A stretch of 64,000 nucleotides of DNA, taken from positions 112,062,620 to 112,126,619 of the forward strand of contig CM060900.1 in assembly GCA_030762935.1 (NCBI GenBank), in the 5' to 3' direction. Positions 32,620 to 44,380 of this stretch are shown here, in pieces (positions within the stretch are counted from its first letter, which is position 1; every line of letters starts with the position of its first letter). Source of the stretch: Hymenopus coronatus (taxonomy: Eukaryota; Arthropoda; Insecta; Mantodea; Hymenopodidae). A program made the position numbers and the translations under genes. Under the pieces are notes generated by a model. The model did no database searches, was not told the DNA's origin, and was given only the letters and a program-made list of their open reading frames with translations.

Positions 32620-33492
32620 CATCTTCTTTAGCACGTATGTACAATGTACACAGTAGGTAGAGAAGGTATTGTATTCCACCCAAAAATTTGATAGCAAAAT
32701 TTCACCGGAAATATATGTTTTTAGACCCCCTAATTAAAAACAAAAAGGTCAGTGTGTGTGAGTGTGTGGGTCTGCGTATATGTGTGTGTGTCTATGGTCA
32801 AAACAACTCAAAAACGAAAAGTTCGTTAAATACCAAACTTGATACTTACGTTTAATATCTCTAGAGGATGTGACACGAGATTTTCAAGAAAATCCCCTAC
32901 TCCAAACTACCTTTTAATTGAACAATTTTCGTAAAGATTGATGTTGTCAAAATGGCCCTAGCGATTTTGATCGAATTGCCGCATATTAAAAAACCTAAAA
33001 AATAAAACTTATATCCAGGATTTACTGTGAATGTCTTCTGAAATCGTCTATATCTTGAAATAATTTTGCATAACTGATAACCCTCAGACATAGAAAAAAA
33101 CTTACTTCACAAAATATGTAGGTCTGTCAAAGCATACAATTTATGTCCTTTACATTTTTATTGTGGAGCTAATCATTTTCGAGATATTCCTTATTATTGG
33201 TTTCAATTTTAAAATACTTATAATTTTCCCAGACAGGAAATTGTCCTTGTTTCAGTTATTTTACTCGTGCAAAGAAGCTAATTTCGACAATCGCATAGCG
33301 ACAGCTTTTAAAACATTTCGACTATCACTTTAACATATTGCATTTCTTTAGTTCCCTTCCACTAAGGGAATAAGAACATTCCGCTAATGCTTATCTCGAT
33401 TAGCACTGTGTAGAAATAAGAATAATCCTTTTTAAGAAGTTTGTTTGCAGAACAGCTTGAGAAAGTCGTGTGGATGGAACACAGCCGATTTT
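32620..33492 (-). mobile_element. Repeat D, copy 10 (minus, near full length)
   Basis: From AGTAGGTAGAGAAGGTATTG on the left (complement of the D 3' region) to GAGAAAGTCGTGTGGATGGAAC on the right (complement of the 5' terminus). It includes TTTCACCGGAAATATATG, a TG-rich tract at the fixed simple-repeat site (32752-32795), AATACCAAACTTGATAC, ATTCCTTATTATTGGTTTC and TTATCTCGATTAGCAC. Confidence 0.8.
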
Positions 33493-33740
33493 CTGCTGAT
33501 TGTACCTTTGGCAAGTTATTCCGAGTTTAGAATATCTTAAACAAATTATACTATCGGATGAGTGCTTCTCAAGTGATCTGCCGTGTTATGTTTATAAACT
33601 TCTCCAAGTTTTCGGCCACTTTCTGAAGAAAGCCTAGAGCACCATTCTATAAACATGACACGGCAGATCACCCGAGAAGCCCTCATCAATAACCATCGAA
33701 GTGAAAGGTTCAGATCATACATATACTATCGGAGTTATTG

Positions 33741-34027
33741 TATGAGATGGCCCAACTGCCCCGTGTTTGGCGTCTACAGATATCCTTTCATGCGTTAAAA
33801 TACTTGCAGAACTTCAAGTTAAAACCGCTCAATCATGAAGTAGCAAGAGATACCTTCGTTTTACCCCTCGCAATGAGCACGCACCTCACAGTATCTGTGA
33901 GGAATAACACGTAGGTTGCTCAGCCAGTTCCCCACTTGTCGGTTTTAACTTGAAGTGGCCCCGTTGATTTTTGCAACCCTTTAACGTACTGCACAGGCAA
34001 ACAACGGGACAGTTGGGCCACCTGGTA
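33741..34027. mobile_element. Foldback MITE copy 3
   Basis: The left arm GAGATGGCCCAACTGCCCCG with TGTTTGGCGTCTACAGATATC is mirrored at the right by CAAACAACGGGACAGTTGGGCC. TA dinucleotides lie at both edges. Internal inverted blocks TTCAAGTTAAAACCG and CGGTTTTAACTTGAA are also seen. Confidence 0.85.
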
Positions 34028-34245
34028 TAAAGAAGATAGTCAACCGTTTCCAAGTAATGCGAAATGGTGACTTTTTATACTTCTTCGTTTTACATGGTTC
34101 ATTTGTGGTTCATCTCCTTACTATACGTTTTTTGTTGTTTTTTTCTTTGTTCTTTTTTTAATACCAAACTTGTCCAGGAACCTCGTTCATAGTATTTGTT
34201 CCTTCCATAACATATGTATTGAGGAGAACAATGTTTACAAGGTAA

Positions 34246-34460
34246 AGGCCGCGCCGTGGCCGAGTGGTTAGACCACTCACCTCTCAACTAGACGGCCCGG
34301 GTTTGACCGCATGTGAGGTTTGTGGTGGACAAAGCCGTGCACGGGTGGGTTTTCTCTGGGTTCTCCGGTTTTCCCATATTCATTCCATCTATCACCAGCG
34401 TCAACACCTGCAGTGCCACAAGTGGTAAAAGCGGATGTTAAACAATACAAAAAAAATGTA
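34246..34460 (+). mobile_element. SINE-A copy 3
   Basis: Head GCCGCGCCGTGGCCGAGTGG, truncated B box (GGGTTTGACC with a short deletion), core CGCATGTGAGGTTTGTGGTG, TTTCTCTGGGTTCTCCGG, and tail GATGTTAAACAATAC plus A(8). Flanking AATGTTTACAA and AATGTACAA suggest an imperfect target duplication. Confidence 0.85.
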
Positions 34461-34804
34461 CAACATAATTTCATGTAACCATTCCACTTATAATGTTTGT
34501 ATTAACGTCCCTCTTTCGTTCGCTCTCGATCCGAGAAGCGACCTCTGTTGTTGGTTAGGTCTCGAATGACAGAATTTTTAAATAAAACCAATAGGAGACG
34601 GACACAGCTAGCGAGTGACTTCCAACTCATTAATTAGATAACACCCTAATGTACTTATCCCCTTTCGCCACTTACTTTATTCCAATCACCAATAGGCCGG
34701 ATAAGGGGATTCTGCCAATATTATAAAAAGCAAAACGTTATAAAAAAACAAATTTTTCGTCATTTTCTTTTAGAGGGGCAGGGTCTCTCGACTATAATAA
34801 TGCG

Positions 34805-35610
34805 TAAGGAATATTCTTACTTTCACCCAATTCGAAACCGAGATTATACGGGAAATATGTACATATTTTGAGGTCCCCTGTATATAAAAAGTATTTTCAG
34901 TAAAATACCCTTGTCTGTGTATGCATGTATCTGAAAAGTATCACTCAAAACACAAAAGTCGTATAAATGCTAAACTGGGTATTTAAATTTAGTATCTTCC
35001 AAATATACGACATATAGATTTCAATAAAAACCTCCACCCCAACTACCCTTTATTTGGAACATTATTCGAAACGTTTAATTTCCTCAAAATGGCTAACAAC
35101 CTTAATTAACACAACAAATAAAATGTATGTGTTGAATTTTCTGGGAATAGCCTGTGAAGTCCACTTCATTTGGAAACATTGTGTACTTTTGTATATATGG
35201 TATATGCAAAGTGATAAACGAAAACGTACTATCCAAAACATGGATCTGTTTAAATCAAACTTTATTCGAAGTAACCTTTTGTGTTACATAAGCCATTTTC
35301 AATTTGTTGTTCTTTATGATTTGAATTGTTCAATTCTTTTGGTGTTTTAAAATTCTATCGATTTGCAGTTGTTTCTCGCGACTGCATGTAAAGAATATCG
35401 GATTTTAGCGCCAGCATATTGCATCCATTTCTTAAACATTTGAGCACCGCTGTTCCTTTGGTGTCGGTAATAAAATGTTTAGTGCACATATTTCTGCAAA
35501 CATTTATCTCTATTAAAATGAAGCAGATAGAAGAAAAAACGCTCGTATTAATAGTTTGTGTTCCCACTATTAAACCTTAAATGGATAGAGAAAGTTAAGT
35601 GAATGTAACA
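34805..35610 (-). mobile_element. Repeat D, copy 11 (minus)
   Basis: On the left are TCTTACTTTCACCCAATTCG and AATATGTACATATTTTGAGGTCCCC, then TTTGGAACATTATTCG, TTCCTCAAAATGGCTAAC and TTCTGGGAATAGCCTGTGAAG. The right edge is GGATAGAGAAAGTTAAGTGAATG, the complement of the 5' terminus. The 5' half is rearranged or diverged (35220-35580). Confidence 0.65.
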
Positions 35611-35970
35611 GCTCATATATTTTAACACAGGCAACACTAAAAGTGAGAGAATAAAACATAAATTATGGATCTGCAGTAGCTGACCTAACATTTGTAAATT
35701 TTTGGATTATCTAAATAAATTACCCTTATTTTTGTTTTGGTTTCAGCGAAATTCGAAGCATGCCTAAGTTTTCCAAACACATATACATATATATAGTACA
35801 CCAGTGTACGCGTTTTGAATATATCTGAGTTATCAGATGACTAAAAATTATGTAATGATTATATGTATCGTGTGAGAATTCAAATCTACTAATTTGTTTG
35901 AACTGAATCTCAAGCAAACCTCCAGTACGCAAATAAATGTGTACTAAAATTTTAACTCCCTATATGCAGT
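35611..35970. other. No feature recognised
   Basis: Unique AT-rich sequence. Confidence 0.4.
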
Positions 35971-35977
35971 GATTTAA

Positions 35978-36250
35978 GCGGCAGCTGGGTGTGCTTTCTC
36001 CGGGTCCTCTGGTTTTCCCCGCCATTCATTCCACCAATTGCTCTATCATCACCTTCTCAATCATCAATTTTGCTTACATTTCATATATTCCACTTACTAA
36101 TGTCATGCCTGACTACCGGCTGACCCCTCGTTACAGGTTCTCCATTCTGTGGTTTCGTGCCACTGGCTCCCCGACAGGCTTCTGACTCCTGGGTATTCGC
36201 TTGTAAGATTTTGGGTGGGGTCAGTCCTACAAATACGGGGAGGGTACGCC
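35978..36250 (+). mobile_element. SINE-B copy 1, 5'-truncated
   Basis: It lacks the tRNA head but has the shared core TTTCTCCGGGTCCTCTGG and the type-B 3' part: CATGCCTGACTACCGGCTGA, GGTTCTCCATTCTGTGGTTT, and AATACGGGGAGGGTACGCC. The same 3' part occurs at 44046-44260 (minus) and 50250-50400. Confidence 0.75.
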
Positions 36251-37325
36251 GATTACGAAACGAAATATGCAGTGATTCACTTAGGAGATGCAATTGTGAA
36301 ATTTGGAAATTCACAGTATGTAAGATATCTTACTGAAATTTGAGCCAGTTATTATACACAATAATAGTGATGTTTTTGTTATATATCAAAAATTTAACTT
36401 ACATGGTTCTTTAAATAATAAAATTGTATTTTCTAAATTGCTTGTTTTAATAAAAATGAGCTTCTTGATGCATTTGCTAAACTATTCACAGACAGAAATC
36501 CAGGTTTATAGCAAAATGAGTTTAAAAATGGAGCTGTCATATTATATTTTTATATATCAGTACTAATTAGCGGTGAAAATTGTTACTTTTTGTATTCTCC
36601 AAAACTCTTGATTTCTCAAAATGTAATAATTTATTTAGCAAAACTGGTGTATTGTTTCGAAACATTAACATACAAAATTTTCTTTTTGATGATTTTGAGA
36701 TGCAATACAAAAATTTTGAAACACTTTAGTGATAATTGCATCGAGTGGAACACTTTGAGTATTAAAAAGTATTTGAGAAAAGTTTAAGACAAAATAAGGT
36801 TTAAAGTTGGGAGTACCTCGTGCACGTGTCTATCCATATATAACTTCAATTAATTAGTAGTTAAATTACTTCAAGTGCGAAAAATGACGAATTTCCTTAA
36901 ATTTCAGAATTCGTGTCCTTTTATAATGAAAGAAAATATTTTATTATTTATTTTTCACAACCTTTGGTCAAATTTTACATACACATCACCTTTAAACCTT
37001 ACATTTTTGGGAGTCTCCCATTTATACTGTCCCGTTTAAAGTATCTTAACTGTGTATTTGCAAACCTACTTTGACTCCATACAGACAGCAGTACATGAGT
37101 GGTTTGGTGCTTATGGATGGACAGATAGACCGACGATAATAGTAACTACGCACAGTCTCAAATCCATGCTACGCCACTGGTTCATAAAGCCACTTTTAAT
37201 TTCTCACTAAATATTAAGAATCTCATTTTACGTTATGTTCACAATCAAGTTAGCACAGGTAACGGAGGGGCTACGGAAATTGGGGTGCTCGCAGGCCATG
37301 TGGCCCTTTGTGCTTCTAACATGCT
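36251..37325. other. No feature recognised
   Basis: AT-rich, with short open frames lacking recognisable motifs. Confidence 0.4.
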
Positions 37326-37330
37326 CAGTA

Positions 37331-37506
37331 TTCGCGCCGTGGCCATGGCGACCGCATGTGGGATTCCTGGTAGACATACTTGCGCAGGGGCGAGTTTTCT
37401 CCGGTTTCCCCCGCCATTGCATTCCATCTTCATTCCATGTATTATCAGTGTAATCACTTGCGGTGCCATATGTATTAAAAGTGGGCGTAAAATATTATAA
37501 AAAAAC
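37331..37506 (+). mobile_element. SINE-A copy 4, internally deleted in the tRNA head
   Basis: TTCGCGCCGTGGCCATGGCG joins directly to ACCGCATGTGGGATTCCTGG, so about 50 bp containing the B box are missing. The core TTTTCTCCGGTTTCCCCC and tail GTGGGCGTAAAATATTAT plus A(6) follow. Confidence 0.75.
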
Positions 37507-38765
37507 ATGATCCCTGGGAAGGAGGAATCAAGGGCTATTAGATCCGGATGACGACATACGCTAGCTTGGACAGGACCCGTAACGTTTCCACTTCGAACAT
37601 ATCCGACACTAGCCGAATCCACCCGTCTTAACCCCCAGCGATCTCCCCTGGTGAAGCCCAATGCGGAGACAGGTTACGATTATGCAGTTCCAAACGATGC
37701 CAGGGAACAAACCTCTACAAGGCGCACGTCCACCGCCCAACCGCAACTTGCCAATCACTGTCGTCATATCCTACAACCCTGAAATGAATGACATTGAAGG
37801 ACATAAGATTCGTAGGAGTGGCACCACAACAGCATTCGCCTACAGACCCAGTGGAACCACAAAAAATCAATGAGGGATGCAGGAAATCGAACCTGGTACC
37901 TCAGAATTCCAACCGTACACATTAACCGCATCGCTACCTCGCTCGGTTAGATTTGCAGATATACTACATTGAAATATGATGCTCTGGAATGACAGAAATT
38001 GGCGTTCATTTCAATCGCTGAGACATTGAGTGCTGTTAAAATATTTCCATTATGTGAGTGATGTATACATCGCTTTCAAACTAATGGTCAAAAGGTAATG
38101 CAAAGCAAGCATATTAATGTTTACCGTGTAAAGTTTACCATTAAATACAAATTATATTTTAATTAAACATTAAACGCCTATAATTGAGCAAACCACAATA
38201 CAGAATAAACCGCAAAATTGACATTAACTTCGTAGCCTATGAGTAAATAGCATTATACGGACACACAAACGCGTCTAGTGTCCAGGAGGTAAATCTGTAC
38301 GCGTTCAGAAATGCGGCATTTATAGACAGTGCAAACGAGAGTATTTACAGGTCGTATTATAATATTTTGTCTAGCATTTAAAATAGAATACAAAACCGCA
38401 TCGGCTTAACGTTACAAACACCGATATTATTCACGGCATAAAATAATATTATTTTCTATATATACATAACATATTCGTTACCGTTTAGGTGTGCTGTTTT
38501 TAACTAGATACTATTTCATTGCTCTGTGGTAAAATTATTACAGGGAAGGACAATAAGCCCAATTTTGTTTGGAAATATTGAGCTTCCATTTTATTTTGGT
38601 CTGTTTTCCGAAACATTGGAGAAGCTCTGAAGGTCGCCCAGAAAGTATAAACCAATTTAGCATAAGCACCAAAAGTTGATTTACTGCAATATGCTACCAG
38701 TTTTTCAGTTCGGCGTTATAATTTATTCCTCCATCGCCAAATGTTAAATTCCTTTTTTGTATAAT
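37507..38765. other. Mostly unassigned, with a weak tRNA-like stretch
   Basis: At 37870-37950 (minus) a B-box-like GGTTCGATTTCC with flanking tRNA-like sequence resembles 42295-42370. These may be remnants of one more SINE family, whose body would be 37640-37860 and 41990-42260. The similarity is limited to the CAGCATTCGCCTA phrase and the tRNA-like end. Confidence 0.3.
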
Positions 38766-38769
38766 AGCA

Positions 38770-39155
38770 TGTTTCGCCAATCGAAATTTATAGGCAAATA
38801 ACGCAAGTGTATGGTGATAATGCAACGAACAAGACTTCAGTGAAGAAATGTTGCATACTGTTTAATCAAGGAACAACTGTGTGCACGACGAAGACTGGAG
38901 TAGGAAGGCATCAATCGTTATGGTGGAGTTGAAAGCAAATGTTGGCGAAAGAATTCGGGAAACTGGCATTTCACTTTGGATACCTTACATGACTTTTTGG
39001 GTGAAAAAGGATTCCCAACCGATGAAGATCTCAAAGCAGCTGTGAATTTCTGGCTCAGATCTTTGGCGGTGGAAGAGTATGAAATTAGCATTGCAAAGGT
39101 GGTACCACGTTACAGTAAATACCTTGATAACAATTGCGATTATTTTTAAAAATAG
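38770..39155 (+). pseudogene. Internally deleted mariner-like transposase pseudogene
   Basis: An N-terminal stretch reads ITQVYGDNATNKTSVKKC, then FNQGTTVCTTKTGVGRH, typical of the helix-turn-helix end of Mos1-like transposases. Within about 100 bp it passes to a C-terminal stretch: TDEDLKAAVNFWLRSLAVEE, YEISIAKVVPRYSKYLDNN. The catalytic core of roughly 200 residues is absent, apart from a possible trace of the third block. This is an internal deletion derivative. Confidence 0.7.
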
Positions 39156-40501
39156 AGTAAGGTACTATAGCTTTGTAAGTTAAGTTTTTTGTTGATATCT
39201 TCCGTTATTATTTATTTATGTCAAAACGTTCTTTCTGGATGCCTCTCGTATAACGGCAGTGATAAGTTAATTTGTGTGTTGTTTATCGACTCTCGGTTCT
39301 CAGAGTCCCATTCTATAACGGGCGTCAAAGAACGTTTAATTTTGCTCAGAGGCCTCTCTATCAGACTTTAGCTAAAATCTACGACACGGGATCAACGAAT
39401 TGATTTTACTTCCGAAGCAATCCTTGTTAGGGATTTTTACGCCCGAAAAAATCCATCGCCCTCCGCCGGGTTTGAACCCGCAAACTTGGGAATCAGAAGC
39501 CAACGATCCGTGCACCAAATGGCAGTCTGCTACCTACGAGTAAAAGATAAACGAGTTCAAAATCTGGGGTTTGGTACATGATATTTCCGTGTTCTCTGAA
39601 GAGTTAGATTTCTTTAATTACAGAGTGACAGGCAGAGAAGATAAAATGAACCGCTTTATATGTTTTAATAGTAAGTGCAAAGCAGAAGAATACCCTTAGA
39701 TTTCCAAACACTTTCAAAGAATTAACATAATAAAGGTTTAGACTAATGATTCAGCCTGTCAGGAATTTCGTTATATGTATGTTTTTATTCTCTTAACCAA
39801 ATTATGGAAAATATTCACCAGCGTACTGATTGACAGATATCTCCTGGACTATAAAATTCAGTACTGGTTAGGAATTTTAGGGCACCCAGCAAAGAATCAC
39901 TCCTTCGGATAACCCCAGGAAAAAACTTCAGGTGATGTATGGAAACATAAGATATAATTGAGCGTTGCTAACAATTTTTACATAGTATAATAGTTTGATC
40001 TCTTGCAAGTACCCCTGGCAGTGTCCCCACGATCAAACTCTTTTTCTACCAAATGGATCTTGTTTCCCCTAAGCGATCAATTCATCTATTGTGAAAAAGC
40101 AGAAAATTCAATAGACATATTACAGATTAATTATAATTTAAATGCTCCACAGAGAAATAGTTTTAAGTGCACAACGGTATAACCAAAGAAATAACACGCT
40201 TTTTAACTATCCTCTTCAGGATCTTTTGAAATATTGGTTGATATCGTATTCACATCCCCCTTCAGTGAGAGCCCTTGTCCTGCAGTAGGATTCAATAATA
40301 AGGACTGACTGCATCATAATAAATATGTTGATAAACAAACAAATACAAACATGCGGGAATCGAAATAGAGAGTATTAACTAAACAATATCTCAGCCGCTC
40401 TTTATAACCGTTGTCAGTGCGTTTCTGATACCACAAAAGGTGCTGTTCTCCGAACAAGCTTGTGACGGCTGTCGTAACATGCAGGAGTGATGCCAAATGT
40501 T
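39156..40501. other. No gene; weak tRNA-like stretch only
   Basis: At 39460-39540 (minus) a B-box-like GGTTCAAACCCGGC in a tRNA-like context may be a decayed SINE; nothing else was recognised. Confidence 0.35.
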
Positions 40502-41152
40502 TTAAAATGTGGTTGTTATGGGATTGAAATCCATTTCTTTGCGTGGCCAGAAGTTGACAGGTTCCCGCATAAGTATTTTAAAACTAAAACTAATAACCAG
40601 AAATATCTCGAAAACGTTCAAATCCACGAAAAAGATGTATATGACATAATTGTGTGTTTTAACTAGATCTACATTTTGCACAGTAAGTTTTTGTCTGTCT
40701 CTAACGGTTTACTAGCTAAATTATTCATTTAGAATAGATTAATATTCAGAAGCTATTCCCAGAAAATTCAAGACATACATTTTATTTGTGATGGAAATGG
40801 CTTTAATATGTGGTATTTCAATAAAAGTCTCATAAAGCCATTTTTGAGAAAAACAAAATTTTCGAGAATGTTTCCATTTAAACGGTTGAGGGATTTCCTT
40901 GAAAATCTTTGTGTCGCATCCTTGGAAGATACCAAACTTAAATATTAAGTTTGGTATTTAACGGTGTTTTCTTGTTGAGCTATGCTGTCCACAGACACAT
41001 ACGGATCTTTTTTTAAATATACTTTTTTTTTTGTATTCAGGGCTTCCTAAAACATGTATTTCCGGTGAAATCTCGGTATCAAATTTTTGGGTGGAATACA
41101 ATACTTCCTCTATACAGTATATACATATTACATGTAGCGAAAGTAAAAATAT
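40502..41152 (+). mobile_element. Repeat D, copy 12 (5'-truncated)
   Basis: It starts inside the family at ATGTGGTTGTTATGGGATTGAAA and continues collinearly to CATGTAGCGAAAGTAAAAATA. It carries the best palindrome of the family, ACCAAACTTAA/TTAAGTTTGGT (40931-40955), and a minimal ACACATACGG at the simple-repeat site. Confidence 0.8.
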
Positions 41153-41862
41153 AGCAAAAATCGTCTTATTAATTACTTTTATATAAGTAGGAGGTAAATA
41201 AGGGAATAGACTACCCTAAACTGATAGTCATATCTTTTTAAAGATTGTTGCTATGTGGTTGAAATCATTTTCTTTGCATGGTCAGCAAGCGACAAATTCC
41301 CATATGGGAAAAAGTTTACCTAAGTATTTTAAAACTGAAACCAAAAATAAAGAATATTTCGGAAATGGTCAGCTCCACGCCAAAATATATATGGCATCAA
41401 TTGTGTTTTTACGAGATCTACATTTGTTGTGTGTGCGTATTTTTGTCTATCTCTTACGGTTTACCAGTTATGCAAAAATCATCCAGATTGAAGGGTTCTT
41501 CAGAGACTATTCCCAGAAAATTCAAGATATACGTTTTATTTTCCATGTAAGTATCTTTAGCACACGATATATTAATAAAAACGTTAGAGCCATTTTTGGG
41601 AAAACCAATTTACGACTTTTTTTTTCCAGTAAAGGGAAGTTTGGGGTGGGGAGATTTTCCTAAAAATTTTCGTGTCAAATCCTTAAGTACTAAATTTGTT
41701 ATTTTAACGACATTTCGTTTTTGAGTTATCGTGTTCACAGACACGGACCTTTTTTGCATTCGTTTTTTTTTTCTTTTTTTTAACATATCGGAGACCCTAT
41801 AACGTGTATTTTCAGAGAAATGTTGGTATCGACTATGTACTCTGCAGAGAGAGTAAAAAGTA
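41153..41862 (+). mobile_element. Repeat D, copy 13, fused head-to-tail to copy 12
   Basis: Directly after copy 12's right end the sequence continues as D from the CGTCTTATTAATTACTTTTAT block, without the 5' terminus. It then runs through CAGAGACTATTCCCAGAAAA and ends near CTGCAGAGAGAGTAAAAAG. Confidence 0.75.
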
Positions 41863-42522
41863 AAGGTAAAGGATAAAAAAAAAACGGTGGATAACATTTC
41901 ACGCACTGAAACCTGCCTAGATATTTTGAAAGGATGAAGTGGCTACACGCCGGCAGTAGTTAGATAATAGAGAAGCGTGAAAATACCCAACTACTTGGCT
42001 GATAATTCATCCCGACGCCAGGAGCCGCCGTCCATCCCACACCTCGGGTTGCGGGTGTCGGCAATCGTCCCTACGAGTACAGCAACCTCAATGCTGCTCC
42101 GAGAACAGCATTCAAAAGCTCATGCCTCCGCGCGCCATTTGCCAGCATTGTCATCCACCATGAGCCTAGAAGCACACCTAAAACTCATACGAAAATGGTA
42201 TGAAAAAGAAATGAGGGAAAGGAAGTTGTGGAGAATCAGTAAACCAGCATTCGCCTAAGTGACAGGAGTGAACCACGAATAACCCCAAGTCAGAGTGCGC
42301 GGCTAAAGGAGATCGAACCTGCGACCTACCGAATACGATCCGCATATATTACCGCGGTGCCACCTCCCGCGATAACTACTACAGTAGTTTTTATTAATAA
42401 TATGTAACAACCGTCACCAACACAATCTTTAAAGTGTACGCTGAAATTGGTATGTGAAGTAGTAAAAAGTAAGACGTTAATGGCGAAGTTTAGCAAAAAT
42501 ATTGATCATAGCTTAAATGTTC
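41863..42522. other. Unassigned sequence with a tRNA-like stretch
   Basis: At 42295-42370 (minus) GGTTCGATCTCC lies in a tRNA-like context; 41990-42260 may be its body, but no second good copy defines it. Confidence 0.3.
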
Positions 42523-42542
42523 TTTTTTTTTTTTTTTTTTTT
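42523..42542. repeat. Poly(T) run
   Basis: Twenty T residues; could be the poly(A) tail of a minus-strand retroposon whose body would lie to the right, but that body is not recognised. Confidence 0.7.
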
Positions 42543-42879
42543 CCATCAATCAAGGGAGCACCCAAAATAGCCCAGCAAGATGATGCCCAGCACGCACTGC
42601 TAGAATTTCCTTGAAAGCTCTACGTCGGTTTTTTGTCACAAATCCGTTCAGAGAATTAATTGAATGTCATTTATGATTCGCAGATACCTCTGTTTCCTGG
42701 AGATATTTCAAAAGCAAAATTATCAGAAAACATTTTTAGACTTTGAAAACAGTATTAACTGAGAAATGGTTTTCAAGCCGAAATATTACATATGTTGATA
42801 ATACACATCGTAACTGCCTCTATGATTGGGTGAGCGATGTCCTGGCGTCTGAACCCATAAGTGTCCTCGGTAGTAATGC

Positions 42880-43125
42880 CGATCCAGGTGGCCGCGCTCG
42901 CTAAAATGTCTCGCTTTGGCGCCTCGTGGTGCACAGGATCGTGGGTTCGAGTCCCGCCTTGGGCATGGGTGTTTCTGTGTTTGTGAATGTGTCTATGTAT
43001 GTATATGTAAAAGGAAAACGTTAAGAATAATAAGGTCTACTAAGGAAATGTAGGAAACTGGAAAAAAAGGAATACAGCGCCGGAGTCCTGACAAGCCTCC
43101 GGAACTGTATTTTAAAAATAAAAAA
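42880..43125 (+). mobile_element. SINE-C copy 2
   Basis: The tRNA-like head GGCCGCGCTCGCTAAAATG, B box GGTTCGAGTCC and CGCCTTGGGCATGGGTGTT match the minus-strand copy at 15020-15262. The 3' end has CAGCGCCGGAGTCC...CCTCCGG (a hairpin) followed by an A-rich tail. Confidence 0.85.
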
Positions 43126-43302
43126 AAACCCAGAGTTCCCCGTTTGGTTCCCGAATGTAGCTGGAAACTGATTATTTAATTAAAAGCTTATCCTGCCAGA
43201 CACATAATCTGGATGGGAGTAAGTATGAGTGAGTTTCAAGTTAAAAATTGTTAAATACCCAAGCTTAAAAAAAATATCTAGTCACAGATGTGTACACGCT
43301 CA

Positions 43303-43331
43303 AACACACACACACACACACGCACACACAC
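43303..43331. repeat. (CA)n microsatellite
   Basis: About fourteen CA units with one CG interruption. Confidence 0.9.
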
Positions 43332-44028
43332 ATGCTGGTAGATGAATAACTGCAAATAAATCTGTTATTTAGTAGAGAACAATGCGTATAACAAAGAAGT
43401 GTATCTTATTTTGTCCGCTTACTAATATCATTGTCATAAATGAAGTCCTGAGCTGCCTCTGTTGTGTTTACATACACCACACCACCTATATTCGAGCAGG
43501 GCAGAGGAGGGTCAACCGTGTAACCTTTTACGTAAAAAATGTAACGTCTGGAATAGGGAATAATATCCGTTCTAAAAACATGAATATAGCTTTAGAGGAT
43601 AGCGAAGAGACTGCAAATAGTGGATTATCATATAGTTCTCAAACGGTGATAAAAATATTTGCACTTATGCACCTCACATCCTATTGTTTGTTCAGTTTTT
43701 ACCGTCACCTCAGTAACTTCTGACTGTCAGTTCACTAATGTCAGTTCAAATCTGCTTCACTTAATCTTGCTAGCTGACATTCTTCGCAACGTAGTGGTGT
43801 ATTGAAGAACACATCTCGCAGTCTCTTCTTCGGAAGGCTGAAGCTTCGAACTCAAGACCTCTTTAGTCTCCTGTAGTAGCAGCAGCAGCAACAGCTCTAA
43901 GTCCACGCCAAAGTAGTTACGCGAATTGGCTTGGTGAATATCACTTAGTATCGCACCAGAATTGCACTCGCCTAAAACTGGCCCGCTGACTTATATATCC
44001 TTAGGAACAAAAATAAATGTTTCATTTT
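43332..44028. other. No feature recognised
   Basis: A 113-codon open frame (43382-43723) has no motif or composition that supports coding. Confidence 0.35.
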
Positions 44029-44029
44029 T

Positions 44030-44380
44030 TTCTTAGTCGGCTTACCCTCCCCGTATTTAGGACTAACACCACCCTAGGCCTTACAAGCGGATGCCCAGGA
44101 GTTAAAAGCCTGTTTGTGAGTCAACGGCACGGAGCCACAGAATGGAGAACCTAGAACGAGTGGTCGGCCCGTAGTCAGGCATGAGCGTGAGGAAGTGAAT
44201 AATATGAAATGCAAGCGAAATGAATGATAGGAAATGTGATGATGGAGCAATTGATGGAATGAGTGGCGAGGAAAACCGGAGGACCCTGAGAAAACCCGCC
44301 CTGACGCCGTTTCGTCCACCATAAATCCCACATGCAGGCGTGGGAGGCGAGCGGTCTAACCACTCGGCCACGGCGCCACC
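44030..44380 (-). mobile_element. SINE-B copy 2 (minus)
   Basis: On the minus strand: GGCGCCGTGGCCGAGTGGTT, a head with the B-box segment deleted, GCATGTGGGATTTATGGTGG, TTTCTCAGGGTCCTCCGG, then the type-B tail GGTTCTCCATTCTGTGGCTC and AAATACGGGGAGGGTAAGCC. Confidence 0.85.

Noticed and set aside
37245..37661. 138-codon minus-strand ORF
   Set aside because: It runs antisense through a SINE-A copy and flanking sequence and has no domain; chance openness is the better explanation.
43382..43723. 113-codon plus-strand ORF
   Set aside because: Composition and sequence give no sign of coding; no similarity recognised.
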